Counted from the stretch's first letter, positions 46,750-56,564 are shown. The stretch: DNA of 64,000 nucleotides from Gordonia aichiensis NBRC 108223 (GCF_000332975.1 NZ_BANR01000001.1:124001-188000); one strand, 5' to 3'. Notes: generated from the sequence alone by a model not told the origin. Translations and numbers: made by a program.

Positions 46750-48437
46750 CAGACGAGACGAAGGTCTCCGCGTCGTCACACGACGTCGCGGGCGCCGGGC
46801 TGACGCACCGGCAGATCCTCACGATCCTCGCGGGCCTATTGCTGGGGATGTTCCTCGCGGCACTCGACCAGACCATCGTCTCGACGGCGATCCGCACCAT
46901 CGCCGACGACCTGCACGGCTACGACATGCAGGCCTGGGTGACGACCGCTTATCTGGTGACGTCGACGATCGTCACACCCCTCTACGGCAAGCTGTCCGAT
47001 CTGTACGGACGTAAACCCTTCTTCCTGCTTGCCATTTCGATCTTCATCGTCGGGTCACTGCTGTGCTCCATCGCGACGTCGATGTACGAGCTCGCGGCAT
47101 TCCGTGCGCTGCAGGGGCTGGGTGCGGGCGGTCTGTTCACGCTCGCACTGACGACGATCGGCGACATCGTCCCGCCCCGCGAGCGCGCCAAATACCAGGG
47201 CTACTTCCTCGCGGTGTTCGGAACGTCGAGTGTGCTGGGTCCGGTGCTTGGCGGGTTCTTCGCCGGCCAGTCGTCGATCCTGTGGGTGTCGGGGTGGCGC
47301 TGGGTCTTTCTCGTGAACGTGCCGATCGGCATCGTCGCGCTGATCGTCGTCGCCAAGGTACTCAACTACGACCAGCAGAAGGGGCAGGGTGGCCGTACCG
47401 ACTACTGGGGTGCCTTCGCGCTCGCGGTCGGGATCGCGCCGCTATTGATCGTTGCCGAACAGGGCCGCGAGTGGGGATGGTTCTCGGGATGGTCGCTGCT
47501 GTGCTACGCCGTCGGGATCTGCGGTATCGCCGCGTTCATCTGGATTGAACACATGATGGGCGACGACGCGCTGATACCGCTGCGCGTTTTCAAGAATCGG
47601 GTCTTCGCGCAGGGCATCGTCATCTCGATGGTCGTCGGTGCCGTGATGTTCGGCGGGATCTCGATGCTGCCGCAGTACTTCCAGGTACTGCGCGGATCGT
47701 CCCCGATGGTCGCGGGCCTGCAGATGCTGCCGATGGTGCTCGGCCTGATGTCGGGTTCCATCGCGTCGGGCCAGATGATCTCGCGCACCGGCAGGTACAA
47801 GGTGTTCACGATCATCGGTGCCGTGCTGATCGCCGTCGCCACGTTCTTGTTGCACCTGGTTTCGACGTCGACGCCGGTGTGGATCGTGATGCTCATGGCG
47901 TTCCTGCTCGGCTTCGGACTCGGCAATCTGATGCAGCCGATCACGCTCGCGATGCAGAACATCCTGCCGCCCAAGGACATGGGTCTGTCGACGGGCACCG
48001 CGACCTTCTTCCGTCAGATCGGCGCCACACTCGGTGTCGCGGTGTTCTTCTCGCTGCTCTTCAGCCTCATGGGGCCGAACATCAAGGACGAGATGGTGTC
48101 GGCCGCAGGTACTCCCGAGTACCGGGCCGCAGTCGTCAAGGCCGCGGGCAGCGACGACCCGCAGGTCAGTGCTTTTGCCAAGAGCCTTATCGCTGCGTCG
48201 CAGAATCCCGACGGCGCGGGCGGGTCGTCGGACACGGTGATGAGCGATACGTCGATCATCGAGAAGCTGCCCGCGGAGCTCGGCGACCCGATCAAGGAGG
48301 GCTTCGCCCACTCGATGGACTCGGTGTTCTTGACCGTGTCGATCGTGTCGCTGCTCGCGATCATCGGCACCGTCACGTGGAAGGAACTCCCGCTACGACG
48401 CGGGCGGCCCGCCGCTGAGCCTGCCGCCGCCGAGTGA
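46746..48437 (+). CDS. MFS multidrug efflux transporter, DHA2 (14-TM, EmrB/QacA) family
   Basis: 563 residues with 14 predicted helices. DHA2 motifs: LDQTIVSTAIRTIADDL near residue 40, the motif A loop GKLSDLYGRKPFFL, the motif C region FLAVFGTSSVLGPVLGGFFAG, and WRWVFLVNVPIG. A hydrophilic loop of about 80 residues precedes the last helix. It should export hydrophobic drugs or toxins in exchange for protons. Paired with the upstream MarR gene in an overlapping operon, the usual arrangement for substrate-inducible efflux. Confidence 0.9.
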   Translation: MTDETKVSASSHDVAGAGLTHRQILTILAGLLLGMFLAALDQTIVSTAIRTIADDLHGYDMQAWVTTAYLVTSTIVTPLYGKLSDLYGRKPFFLLAISIFIVGSLLCSIATSMYELAAFRALQGLGAGGLFTLALTTIGDIVPPRERAKYQGYFLAVFGTSSVLGPVLGGFFAGQSSILWVSGWRWVFLVNVPIGIVALIVVAKVLNYDQQKGQGGRTDYWGAFALAVGIAPLLIVAEQGREWGWFSGWSLLCYAVGICGIAAFIWIEHMMGDDALIPLRVFKNRVFAQGIVISMVVGAVMFGGISMLPQYFQVLRGSSPMVAGLQMLPMVLGLMSGSIASGQMISRTGRYKVFTIIGAVLIAVATFLLHLVSTSTPVWIVMLMAFLLGFGLGNLMQPITLAMQNILPPKDMGLSTGTATFFRQIGATLGVAVFFSLLFSLMGPNIKDEMVSAAGTPEYRAAVVKAAGSDDPQVSAFAKSLIAASQNPDGAGGSSDTVMSDTSIIEKLPAELGDPIKEGFAHSMDSVFLTVSIVSLLAIIGTVTWKELPLRRGRPAAEPAAAE

Positions 48438-48464
48438 GCTGACCGGCTGGACCCGGCTAAGACA

Positions 48465-48533
48465 AATCCACCTCATCTGTGACGTTTCACCTTCGGCAGT
48501 GCCAAAGGTGTCGCGCAACAGATGAGGTGGATT
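48465..48533. terminator. Perfect 16-bp inverted repeat with nested stem between convergent genes
   Basis: Arms AATCCACCTCATCTGT (48465-48480) and its exact complement (48518-48533) enclose 37 bp, inside which CACCTT/AAGGTG forms a second stem. It lies between the convergent MFS exporter and ppa genes and probably ends transcription in both directions, although GC content and T-tracts are not those of a classical terminator. Confidence 0.6.
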
Positions 48534-48578
48534 CGTTTCAGGCTGTGAATTCGTTCTGGCTATGGCGCCCGGTGCCGC

Positions 48579-49061
48579 TCAGTGTCCCGGGAAGCGTTCG
48601 ACGGCTGCCTGGGCGACCTTCTCGGCCTCGTCTTTGCCGACCCAGCCGCCCGGCGTGACCTCTTTGCCGGGCTCGAGGTCTTTGTAGTGCTCGAAGAAGT
48701 GCGAGATGGCGTTGAGCTCGAACTCCGAGACGTCACCGACGTCCTGGATGTGGTCCCAACGCACGTCCTTCGCCGGAACGCACAGCAGTTTGTCGTCGCC
48801 GCCTGCCTCATCGGTCATGGTGTACATGGCGACGACGCGCGCCTTGACCACCACACCCGGATACACCGATTCGGGAAGCAGGACCAGCGCGTCGAGCGGG
48901 TCGCCGTCCTCGCCGAGAGTGTTGTCGATGTAGCCGTAGTCGGCGGGGTAACCGAACGCGGTGTAGAGGTAGCGGTCGAGGAAGACCTTGCCGGTCTCGT
49001 GGTCGACCTCGTACTTGTTGCGACTTCCCTTGGGGATCTCGATGGTCACATCGAATTCCAC
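48579..49061 (-). CDS. ppa: Inorganic pyrophosphatase (family I)
   Basis: 160 residues, normal for actinobacterial family I enzymes. Motifs: [23 protein letters not shown], the metal-binding [13 protein letters not shown] and [24 protein letters not shown]. It hydrolyses PPi to drive biosynthetic reactions. The first of a block (ppa, carboxypeptidase, metalloprotease, tilS) ordered as in M. tuberculosis Rv3628-Rv3625c, with ppa divergent from the rest. Confidence 0.96.
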   Translation of the reverse strand: MEFDVTIEIPKGSRNKYEVDHETGKVFLDRYLYTAFGYPADYGYIDNTLGEDGDPLDALVLLPESVYPGVVVKARVVAMYTMTDEAGGDDKLLCVPAKDVRWDHIQDVGDVSEFELNAISHFFEHYKDLEPGKEVTPGGWVGKDEAEKVAQAAVERFPGH

Positions 49062-49159
49062 GGTTCCTCCTTGATCGTGGCGCCTCCGGCGGGAATCGGT
49101 GCGCCTTCGGCGGGTGTCGACAGCCGCGGTCCGGCTGTGCGAATCGCCTCAACGATACT

Positions 49160-50605
49160 GTGGGGCGTCGGAAGAGATCGGTTGAGACCGGAGGTCGAGT
49201 GGGCGAGGGGATTCAGGGCGGTCGGTTGCGCGGGCGTCGTCGGGCGGTCGTGTGGACTCTGGTGTCGGTCATCGTGCTGGCCTTGATCGCGTCGAGCGTG
49301 CTGTTCGTGGCGTTGCGTGCGAACAGATCCGACGACCTACCCGCCGGGGTGCCGCCGCGACCCGCACCGATCGCGGCCAAGCCCGAGATCAGCCCGGTGG
49401 CGGCGAACGCCCCACTACCGACGGCCGACGGCGTGACCAAGCAGATCTCCGCAGCCTCCCGCGCGCCGCAGCTCGGTGAGTTCACCGGGCAGGTGAGCGA
49501 CTCGCTGACCGGCGCGATCCTGTGGTCGAAGGGACCGAACACGCCGCGCGTGCCCGCGTCGAACACCAAGATCCTGACCGCGGCAGCGGCGCTGCTCGGC
49601 CTGCCGCACGACGCCCGCCTGACGACAAGCGTCGTCGTCGGAGCCGACGGCCAGGTGATAGTCAAGGGCGCCGGGGACCCCACCCTGTCCGCGCAACCGA
49701 AGCGCTCGCAGACCTTCTACACCGATCCGGGACGGATCGCCGACCTCGCCGACCAGATCCGCAAGTCGGGAGTTCCGGTCACCTCTGTTGCCGTCGACAC
49801 CAGCGCATACAGCGGTCCGACGATGGACAGCAGCTGGAGCAAGGAGGACATCGCGGGCGGTGACATCGCGCCGATCGAGTCACTGATGACCGACGGTGCC
49901 CGCATCGACCGACTCAACGAGTATTCGCCTCGCGTCAACACACCGGCGATCACAGCGGGAGAACAACTCGCCAAGTCGCTCGACGTCGACGCCCCGGTCA
50001 GGCAGGCCACCGCCCCCGCAGGCGCACGGACAGTCGCGTCGGTGCGGTCGGCGCCCCTGGTGACGAGGGTCAACGACATGCTCCGCTACTCCGACAACGT
50101 GCTCGCCGAGGCCCTCGGTATCGAACTGTCCGTCGCGCACGGCGGCCCCGCGACCCTGGCGGGCGGGACATCGGCCGTCAAACAGACGCTCGCCGACAAC
50201 AAGTTCGACGTCTCCAACGTGACGTTGCGCGACACGTCGGGGCTCTCGTATCGCAATCTCGTTCCCGCCGCACTCCTCGACAGACTCATGGCCAGCGCGA
50301 GTGGACCCACCGGTGGTGACCAGCCCATCGACACGAAGATTCGCCCCATGCTCGACGGTCTGCCGGTCGCCGGAGGCACGGGCACACTCGCCGACCGCTT
50401 CACCGTGGGCGAGAATCCCGGCGCGGGTTGGGTCCGCGCGAAGACCGGAACACTGACCGGTGTCAGTTCGTTGACCGGCATAGTTCAAACGGTCGACGGT
50501 CGTGTGTTGTCGTTCGCGCTGATCTCGGGGGGAACATCGCCCGCGGATGCGCGTCCGGCACTCGACACCGTCGCGGGCAAGTTGAGGGAGTGCGGGTGCC
50601 GATGA
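49160..50605 (+). CDS. dacB: D-alanyl-D-alanine carboxypeptidase, DacB/PBP4 type (peptidase S13)
   Basis: 481 residues. A basic cytoplasmic N-terminus, one membrane anchor near residues 30-52, a Pro/Ala linker, then the S13 serine peptidase domain. The three penicillin-binding motifs are clear: SNTK (Ser134-Lys137), SDN in MLRYSDNVLAEALG, and KTGT in WVRAKTGTLTGVSS. It trims D-alanine from peptidoglycan peptides at the outer face of the membrane. Start GTG; the next gene's ATG overlaps its stop (ATGA). It corresponds to Rv3627c. Confidence 0.9.
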   Translation: MGRRKRSVETGGRVGEGIQGGRLRGRRRAVVWTLVSVIVLALIASSVLFVALRANRSDDLPAGVPPRPAPIAAKPEISPVAANAPLPTADGVTKQISAASRAPQLGEFTGQVSDSLTGAILWSKGPNTPRVPASNTKILTAAAALLGLPHDARLTTSVVVGADGQVIVKGAGDPTLSAQPKRSQTFYTDPGRIADLADQIRKSGVPVTSVAVDTSAYSGPTMDSSWSKEDIAGGDIAPIESLMTDGARIDRLNEYSPRVNTPAITAGEQLAKSLDVDAPVRQATAPAGARTVASVRSAPLVTRVNDMLRYSDNVLAEALGIELSVAHGGPATLAGGTSAVKQTLADNKFDVSNVTLRDTSGLSYRNLVPAALLDRLMASASGPTGGDQPIDTKIRPMLDGLPVAGGTGTLADRFTVGENPGAGWVRAKTGTLTGVSSLTGIVQTVDGRVLSFALISGGTSPADARPALDTVAGKLRECGCR

Positions 50606-51732
50606 CCGAACCGACCGACGACGTGAGAAGTGGCCCTGACGAGCTCGAACCGGTACAGGCCCGGCCGGGCGGCGACTCGATCGGTGCGCGTATCGATTGG
50701 TCGCTCGCGGCGACGGTCGGCAAGCGACTGGTCCGTCCGGGACCCAAGACGACCGCCTACACCCTCGACGCCGCGCGTGCGGAGCTTGCTGATGCCGCGG
50801 TGCGCGCCGAGGCGCCGGTCCGTGAGGTCACCGGGCTTGCCGATGGTCTGCGCGTGCCGAGCGCGCTCGTGGTCGATCGTCGCGGCTGGGTCGACGCCGC
50901 GTCACAGTCGATGCGTTCGATGCTCGACGGCGACGGCGAAAGCGAATCCGGCGGAGGGCTGTCGGGGAAGGTCGGCGGCCTGCAGGCGGGGGGCTTGCTC
51001 GCCTTCCTGGCGGGAGCAATCCTGGGCCAGTACGACCCGTTCACACCGCATGATCCCGATGATCCCGGCGCCGGGAGCGGAGCGACTGATCCGGGCGTGC
51101 TCATGTTGGTCACGCCGAACATCATTGCGGTCGAGCGCAGTCTGCACGTCGTGCCGTCGGATTTTCGTCTCTGGGTATGTCTGCACGAGGTGACGCACCG
51201 GGTGCAGTTCTCGGCCAATCCCTGGCTGCGGCAGTACATGCTCGACAACATCGGCGTCCTCACCAGCGATGCGGGCGAGTCGGTGACAGACGTCGTCGCG
51301 CGGATCAACGCGGCAGTTCGTGGCGCCGGCGCCAAGCGAGAAAAGGGCATCATCGGGGTGATGCAGCTGTTGCAGACGCCCGAGCAGTACGAGGCGTTCA
51401 CCCGCCTGATGATGCTCGGCACCCTGCTCGAGGGGCACGCCGATCACGTCATGGATGCCGTTGGCCCGGCGCAGGTTCCGACGGTCGAGCAGATTCGCGC
51501 AGCGTTCGACAAACGACGTACCGCGCCGCGAAATCCTGTGCAGCGCATCATCAGAGCGTTGATCGGGATGGATGCCAAACTGGCGCAGTACATCCGGGGT
51601 AAGGCTTTCGTCGACGAGGTGGTCTCGACCGTCGGAATGGAGCGGTTCAACACCATCTGGACCGACGCGGAGACCCTGCCCCGGCCCGACGAGATCGACG
51701 AGCCGTCGCGATGGATTGCACGCGTGTTGTGA
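50602..51732 (+). CDS. Zinc-dependent metalloprotease of the DUF2342 family (Rv3626c-like)
   Basis: 376 residues from the ATG in the ATGA overlap; a GTG two codons earlier (50596) is possible. A zincin motif is at about residue 195 (LHEVTHRVQF), and EGHADHVMDAVG further on supplies a likely third ligand. The family, once described as coenzyme F420 biosynthesis-associated, is conserved in actinobacteria between the carboxypeptidase and tilS; a hydrophobic stretch GGLLAFLAGAILGQYDPF suggests membrane contact. Its real substrate is unknown. Confidence 0.85.
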   Translation: MTEPTDDVRSGPDELEPVQARPGGDSIGARIDWSLAATVGKRLVRPGPKTTAYTLDAARAELADAAVRAEAPVREVTGLADGLRVPSALVVDRRGWVDAASQSMRSMLDGDGESESGGGLSGKVGGLQAGGLLAFLAGAILGQYDPFTPHDPDDPGAGSGATDPGVLMLVTPNIIAVERSLHVVPSDFRLWVCLHEVTHRVQFSANPWLRQYMLDNIGVLTSDAGESVTDVVARINAAVRGAGAKREKGIIGVMQLLQTPEQYEAFTRLMMLGTLLEGHADHVMDAVGPAQVPTVEQIRAAFDKRRTAPRNPVQRIIRALIGMDAKLAQYIRGKAFVDEVVSTVGMERFNTIWTDAETLPRPDEIDEPSRWIARVL

Positions 51733-52670
51733 CCCGAGCGGTCGCTGATTTCGCGGCCGTCCACCTCGCCGGGCGCACCGAGGTGTGCGTCGGGTTGTCC
51801 GGCGGACCCGACTCGCTTGCGCTCACGGCTGCAGCACTCCGGACAGGGCTGACCGTACGCGCACTTGTCGTCGACCATGCGCTGCAGCCCGGATCGGACG
51901 CGGTCGCGGCCGAGGCGGCGCGGACCGCTGTGGGCCTCGGTGCATCTGCGCAAGTGCTGCGCGTGAGCGTCGGAACCGACGGCGGTATGGAGGCGGCGGC
52001 GCGCGATGCCCGCTACGCGGCGCTCGACGCCGCGCGCGATGGGCTACCGGTATTGCTGGCACACACGATGGACGACCAGGCCGAGACCGTGTTGCTCGGA
52101 CTCGGGAGGGGCTCGGGCGCGCGCTCGCTCGCGGGGATGAGGGCGTGGCGCGAACCGTGGGGTCGGCCGCTGTTGGGTGTGCGTCGACGGGTGACGGTCG
52201 GCACCTGCACCGAGTTGGCACTACCGGCGCACGCCGACCCGCACAATCGTGACCCGCGGTTCACCCGAGTCCGTCTCCGAGCAGAGGTGATCCCGCTGCT
52301 CGACGAAGTGCTGCAGGGAGGCGTCGTCGAAGCCCTGGCGCGCACCGCCGCTTCGCTGCAGTCCGACGTCACAGCACTCGACGAGATCGCCGACGAGACC
52401 TACTCGAGAGCGTCACGCGAGAACGGAACGACAATCGAGCTCGACGTCTCAGCGGTCACGGGGTCCCCTGATGCCGTGCGAACACGTGTGGTGCTCCGCT
52501 GGCTGCGCGAGGTCGGAGCCACGGAGCCGACGACGCGGGTGATCGTGGCCGTCGACGAGGTGGTTCGAGGGCTGCGCGGAGGACAGGTGGCCATCGGGGG
52601 CGGGCCTGGTCACCGGCTGGTGGTGGTTCGGGTCGACGACGTCCTGCGGGTCCGCGGCGTCACCCGGTGA
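51729..52670 (+). CDS. tilS: tRNA(Ile)-lysidine synthetase
   Basis: 313 residues from the GTG that overlaps the preceding stop (GTGA); an ATG at 51711 would add six residues and overlap by 22 bp. The PP-loop ATPase motif SGGPDS is at residues 24-29, followed by ALVVDHALQPGSD, AHTMDDQAETVLLGLGRGSG and HADPHNRDPRFTRVRLRAEVIP. The enzyme attaches lysine to C34 of the CAU-anticodon tRNA(Ile) so that it reads AUA. In M. tuberculosis hpt follows directly; here a 7-kb accessory segment lies between. Confidence 0.93.
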   Translation: MTRAVADFAAVHLAGRTEVCVGLSGGPDSLALTAAALRTGLTVRALVVDHALQPGSDAVAAEAARTAVGLGASAQVLRVSVGTDGGMEAAARDARYAALDAARDGLPVLLAHTMDDQAETVLLGLGRGSGARSLAGMRAWREPWGRPLLGVRRRVTVGTCTELALPAHADPHNRDPRFTRVRLRAEVIPLLDEVLQGGVVEALARTAASLQSDVTALDEIADETYSRASRENGTTIELDVSAVTGSPDAVRTRVVLRWLREVGATEPTTRVIVAVDEVVRGLRGGQVAIGGGPGHRLVVVRVDDVLRVRGVTR

Positions 52671-52690
52671 CCAGGCGGTCAGCGGGCGTT

Positions 52691-53365
52691 TCAGTGGGTG
52701 TTGCCCGAAACAGACGCCGACTTGACACTGGCCCGCACCCAGATTCCGGTACCTGCCACGGCCACGATGAGCGCGGGCTTGTTCAGGACCAGTGCGAGTG
52801 CGCCGAGGAGGACGACGTTGTTCGCCAGGTAGACGGGGCCCATGATCAGCACGTGCGCGAGGCAGAACAGCGCCCACACCAGCGTGAGGCGCCGATGAAA
52901 TCGAACTCGATCGGCGGGGTCGGGTAGTTGGCCGCTCTGCGGCTCGAGTCGGAGCTAGCGGCAGATGGGCAGCGAGAGTGGTGACGGGGTGGCCAGGCTG
53001 ATACCGAAGACCACGGTCAGGGCTGTGTACAGGATCAGCGGCGGCAAGAAGAAGTCTCTGCCCTCGCCGGTGGTTGCGGCCATGGCTGAGAACACGAGGA
53101 TCAGGCCCGCTGAGATGGCGACGGTGAGAGGTTTGTCGCCGTGCCAGAGCCGGAGACCGGCGATGATCGCTGCAGTCACGATGGCTGCGACGATTCCGGC
53201 AACGATGTTGCCGAGTTGGTAACCGATGATGAAGGCGAGGATGGGTGCGCCACCGTCGATGAGGTGTCGGACGGCGCCCACTTCGCGGATCTTCGTTCGC
53301 ATCCGACGTAAGACTCCGATGGTCTCATCAGTGGTGTCCGGTGGCGGGCTTGCTGCGGCAGTCAT
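52691..53365 (-). pseudogene. DUF3159-like membrane protein gene interrupted by an in-frame TAG
   Basis: Two open segments in the same frame are separated only by one TAG codon (52955-52957). The first gives 136 residues with four hydrophobic segments (ILAFIIGYQLGNIVAGIVAAIV onward) ending SPLSLPICR; the second continues LRLEPQSGQLPDPADRVRFH and RRLTLVWALFCLAHVLIMG for 87 residues with two more helices. Together, 224 codons match the size and order of DUF3159-type membrane proteins, including the RRLT..WAL region near the end. A premature stop or a readthrough event are both possible. Last gene of the sulfatase cassette, 36 bp after the FAD dehydrogenase. Confidence 0.7.
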
Positions 53366-53401
53366 GTTGTGTCCTAACGATTGTGGGGGAGCGGTGATGG
53401 T

Positions 53402-55057
53402 TCACAGTTGTGCGGCGACCCCGCGGCCTGCGGTCCGTCCGGAGAACAGGCATCCGCCGAGGAAGCTGCCTTCCAGAGCGCGGTAACCGTGCATCCCGCC
53501 ACCGCCGAACCCCGCGACTTCGCCCGCCGCGTACAGGCCACCGATGGGAGTACCGTCCGCTCGTAGTGCCCGCGCGCTGAGATCGGTATGAATGCCGCCA
53601 AGGGTCTTGCGGGTCAACAGATTGAGTCGAACCGCGATGAGCGGACCAGCCTTGGGGTCGAGAAGTCGATGTGGCGACGCGACTCGCGTGATCCTGTCAG
53701 GAAGGTATCTGCGCGCGTTGGCGATTGCCGCCATCTGGTGGTCCTTGCTGAATCTGTTGTCGAGTTGACGGTCACGGGCGGTGACCTCGGCTCGCACGGT
53801 GTCCACGTCGAGCAATGCCGACCCGGTGAGGTCGTTCATCGCCACGACCAGGTCGTCAAGGTTGTCGCGCACCAGGAAGTCGACGCCTCGTTGGGTGAAC
53901 GCCTCGACAGGTCCGGGCACCCCACCGCGGGCTCGTGTGGTCAGGAGCTTGAGGTCTTTGCCAGTCAGGTCGGGGTTCTGTTCCTGGCCCGAGAGACCGA
54001 ACTCCTTCTCGATGATCTTCTCGGTGCAGATGAACCAGCTGTAGTCGTGCCCGGTGGCCAGAATGGCCTCGGTGGTGCCGAGGGTGTCCGAGCCGGGGTA
54101 GATCGGGGCGGGTAGACGTTTGCCGGTGGCGTCCAACCAGAGTGACGACGGTCCGGGGAGGATTCGTATCCCGTGGTTCGGCCAGACCGGGTCGTAGTTG
54201 GTAATGCCTTCGGTGTAATGCCACATGCGGTCCTGATTGACCAGACGTGCACCCGCTGCTCCACTGATCTCGAGCATTCGTCCGTCCACATGAGCGGGAA
54301 CGCCCGATAGCATCCGCTCGGGGAAGGGTCCGAGTCGTGCGGGCCAGTGTTTCCGGACCAACTCCGGGTTTCCGCCGATGCCTCCCGACGTGACGACGAC
54401 GGCGTCGGCACGAAACTCGAACTCCGACACAGTGGTCCGGTTGGATGCAACGCCCCGTGCAGTAGGCGAGTCCGCAAGTACCCGGCCTCGAACGCCGGTC
54501 ACCGCTCCGTCTCGTGTGGTGATCTCGTCGACGCAATGCCTGTGGGCGAAGCGGATTCGTCCGCCTGACGCCGCGACGCGATTGGTGAACGCCTCGACCA
54601 GCGCTGGGCCGGTGCCCCAGGTGATGTGAAAACGGGGGACCGAGTTGCCCGGCCCCAGTGCTGTTGCGCCGCCACGCTCGGCCCAGCCCACGACCGGAAA
54701 GAACGATATCCCCAACTCGGAGAGCCACTGTCGCTTCTCCTCGGCGGCGAAGTGGACGTAGGCTTCGGCCCAGCGCCTCGGCCACGCGTCCTCGTCGGGC
54801 CTGTCGAAACCGGCCGTGGCTTGCCAATCGGTCCACGCGAGGTCGAACGAGTCGTGGATTCCCACGCGGCGTTGTTCGGGGCTGTCGACGAGGAACAAAC
54901 CGCCGAACGACCAGAATGCCTGGCCCCCGATGTTGGCTGCGTTCTCCTGATCAAGGATCAGAACGGACTTGCCGGTGGCCGCAATCTCGGTGGCGGTGAC
55001 CAGACCCGCCAGTCCTGCTCCGACGACGAGGACGTCGGCCTCTGGTGAATGTGTCAT
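53402..55057 (-). CDS. FAD-binding dehydrogenase, fumarate reductase/ketosteroid dehydrogenase-like (Rv0785-like)
   Basis: 551 residues. An N-terminal dinucleotide fold (VLVVGAGLAGLVTATEIA, glycines from residue 13) binds FAD; VVVTSGGIGGNPELVRKHW and the C-terminal GLYAAGEVAGFGGGGMHGYRALEGSFLGGCLFSGR complete the FAD site of the FAD_binding_2 family. The protein resembles actinobacterial FAD-binding dehydrogenases such as M. tuberculosis Rv0785, whose substrate is unknown. In this operon it follows the sulfatase by 73 bp and may oxidise the desulfated product; this is inference. Confidence 0.85.
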   Translation of the reverse strand: MTHSPEADVLVVGAGLAGLVTATEIAATGKSVLILDQENAANIGGQAFWSFGGLFLVDSPEQRRVGIHDSFDLAWTDWQATAGFDRPDEDAWPRRWAEAYVHFAAEEKRQWLSELGISFFPVVGWAERGGATALGPGNSVPRFHITWGTGPALVEAFTNRVAASGGRIRFAHRHCVDEITTRDGAVTGVRGRVLADSPTARGVASNRTTVSEFEFRADAVVVTSGGIGGNPELVRKHWPARLGPFPERMLSGVPAHVDGRMLEISGAAGARLVNQDRMWHYTEGITNYDPVWPNHGIRILPGPSSLWLDATGKRLPAPIYPGSDTLGTTEAILATGHDYSWFICTEKIIEKEFGLSGQEQNPDLTGKDLKLLTTRARGGVPGPVEAFTQRGVDFLVRDNLDDLVVAMNDLTGSALLDVDTVRAEVTARDRQLDNRFSKDHQMAAIANARRYLPDRITRVASPHRLLDPKAGPLIAVRLNLLTRKTLGGIHTDLSARALRADGTPIGGLYAAGEVAGFGGGGMHGYRALEGSFLGGCLFSGRTAGRGVAAQL

Positions 55058-55130
55058 GGGATCTCTCTAGGTGTGCTCGGTGGTTGTCTGTGTGTGCGAG
55101 TCGGAAGGTCGTCGTGCACACGGTGCGGTG

Positions 55131-56564
55131 TCAGACCGCGGGCGGCGGGGTCTCGCCGGGGGTACCGAGGGTTGCTGCGACAGCGGGGCCACCGAATCGC
55201 TCGACGAGTGCGGCCTGGTCGGCTTTGGCCTGTGCGTCTACATCTGTTGGGTTGCAGATGGACTCGATCTCGGCGAGGAGCGCTGCGAGCGTCTCCCGGT
55301 AGGCCGGGTCGTGTGCCAGATCCTTCGTTTGGTTCGGATCGGTTGCGACGTCGTAGAGTTCGTCGTCGTACCCTACATAGTGGTGCAGGACGTAGTCGCC
55401 CTTGCGCAACAGGAACGCGCCGCTGGCCGCCCCCATCGCGTGGTACTCGCTCATGACGGCACGCTCGGGATCGGGTGACTCGGCGATCTGTAGGAGCGAT
55501 GTTCCTGGCCGCGGTGCGCCGGTAGCGGCGACTCCGGCGGCGTCGAGGATCGTCGGGTAGAGATCGAGGAGGCTCGTCGGGGTGGAGTTGACCGTGCCTG
55601 CTTCGACGCCTGGTCCCGCGATGATCAGCGGCACTCCGGCTGATTCGGTGTAGAGCAACGACTTTCCCCACAGCCCACGGCTCCCGACCATGTCGCCGTG
55701 GTCGCTGGTGTAAATGACCAGTGTGTTCTCGGCCTGCCCGCTGGCATCGAGTGCGTCGAGAATGCGTCCGACGTTGTGGTCGAGATAGCTCACCAAACCG
55801 TAGTAGGCGGCAGCGGCGCGTCGACGCTCCTCCTCGGTGTTGGCGTCGTCGAGGCCCGGTAGGACTCCTGCGAAGGCCTCGACCCACGGGTGACGGGCGT
55901 GACCGTGCTCGGGCCGCATGGTCGGGGTGGGCATGTCGTCGGGGTTGTAGAGTTCGAAGAACTCGGGTGGTGCGAGGTAGGGGAAGTGCGGTGCGAGCAG
56001 TCCCGAGTACAGTACCCACGGTTCGTCGTGGTTGTGCTCGTCGGCGAGCCACTCGCACGTGCGGTCGGTGACCGCGGCGTCGTAGCGTGTGTAGTCGGAT
56101 TCCGCGCCACCGGAGAAGGACACCATGAGTGGGGCATTGTCTCTGCGCGGCAACGGGTCTCGTACTGATCCCCAGATCTGTCCGACACCGTCCTTGAGGT
56201 GCATCGGCAGGTGCTGCACGTCGAATCCGGTCGGGTCGGTCTCGTTGCGATAGTGCAGCTTTCCGATCGACTCGACGCGCCGCCCGGCTCTCTGTAACTC
56301 GTGTCCCCAACTCTCGACGGCGCCGTCGTATCCCATGGCGTTGTCCCAATACCGCGTCTGATGCGGGTACAGGCCGGTGGCGACCGAGGCGCGGGACGGC
56401 ACGCAGATGGGACTTGCGCAGTAGGCATCGCTGAATCTCGTTCCGCGCGCGGCGAGGCGGTCCATGTTCGGCGTTGCGACGAGCGGATTGCCTGCCGACC
56501 CCATGATCTTGGGATTGTGCTGGTCGGACATGATCAGCAACACGTTCGTTGGGGTAGAGGACAT
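55131..56564 (-). CDS. Type I sulfatase (choline-sulfatase-like)
   Basis: 477 residues. The formylglycine motif is C54-V-P-S-R58 in CASPICVPSRASVATG, where the cysteine is oxidised to formylglycine. Metal-binding and fold motifs: VLLIMSDQHNPKIMGSAG at the N-terminus, GKLHYRNETDPTGFD, and YTSDHGDMVGSRGLWGKS. Overall layout resembles choline sulfatases and related sulfatases of the alkaline phosphatase superfamily. There is no signal peptide, so it acts in the cytoplasm. The gene for its activating enzyme is directly upstream. The natural sulfate ester is unknown. The start ATG sits at the conserved N-terminus; the frame is open further upstream. Confidence 0.9.
   Translation of the reverse strand: MSSTPTNVLLIMSDQHNPKIMGSAGNPLVATPNMDRLAARGTRFSDAYCASPICVPSRASVATGLYPHQTRYWDNAMGYDGAVESWGHELQRAGRRVESIGKLHYRNETDPTGFDVQHLPMHLKDGVGQIWGSVRDPLPRRDNAPLMVSFSGGAESDYTRYDAAVTDRTCEWLADEHNHDEPWVLYSGLLAPHFPYLAPPEFFELYNPDDMPTPTMRPEHGHARHPWVEAFAGVLPGLDDANTEEERRRAAAAYYGLVSYLDHNVGRILDALDASGQAENTLVIYTSDHGDMVGSRGLWGKSLLYTESAGVPLIIAGPGVEAGTVNSTPTSLLDLYPTILDAAGVAATGAPRPGTSLLQIAESPDPERAVMSEYHAMGAASGAFLLRKGDYVLHHYVGYDDELYDVATDPNQTKDLAHDPAYRETLAALLAEIESICNPTDVDAQAKADQAALVERFGGPAVAATLGTPGETPPPAV

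Noticed and set aside
52691..52879. A free-standing 62-residue membrane protein
   Set aside because: It is in frame with the preceding DUF3159-type segment and separated by a single TAG, so it is better read as the end of that gene.
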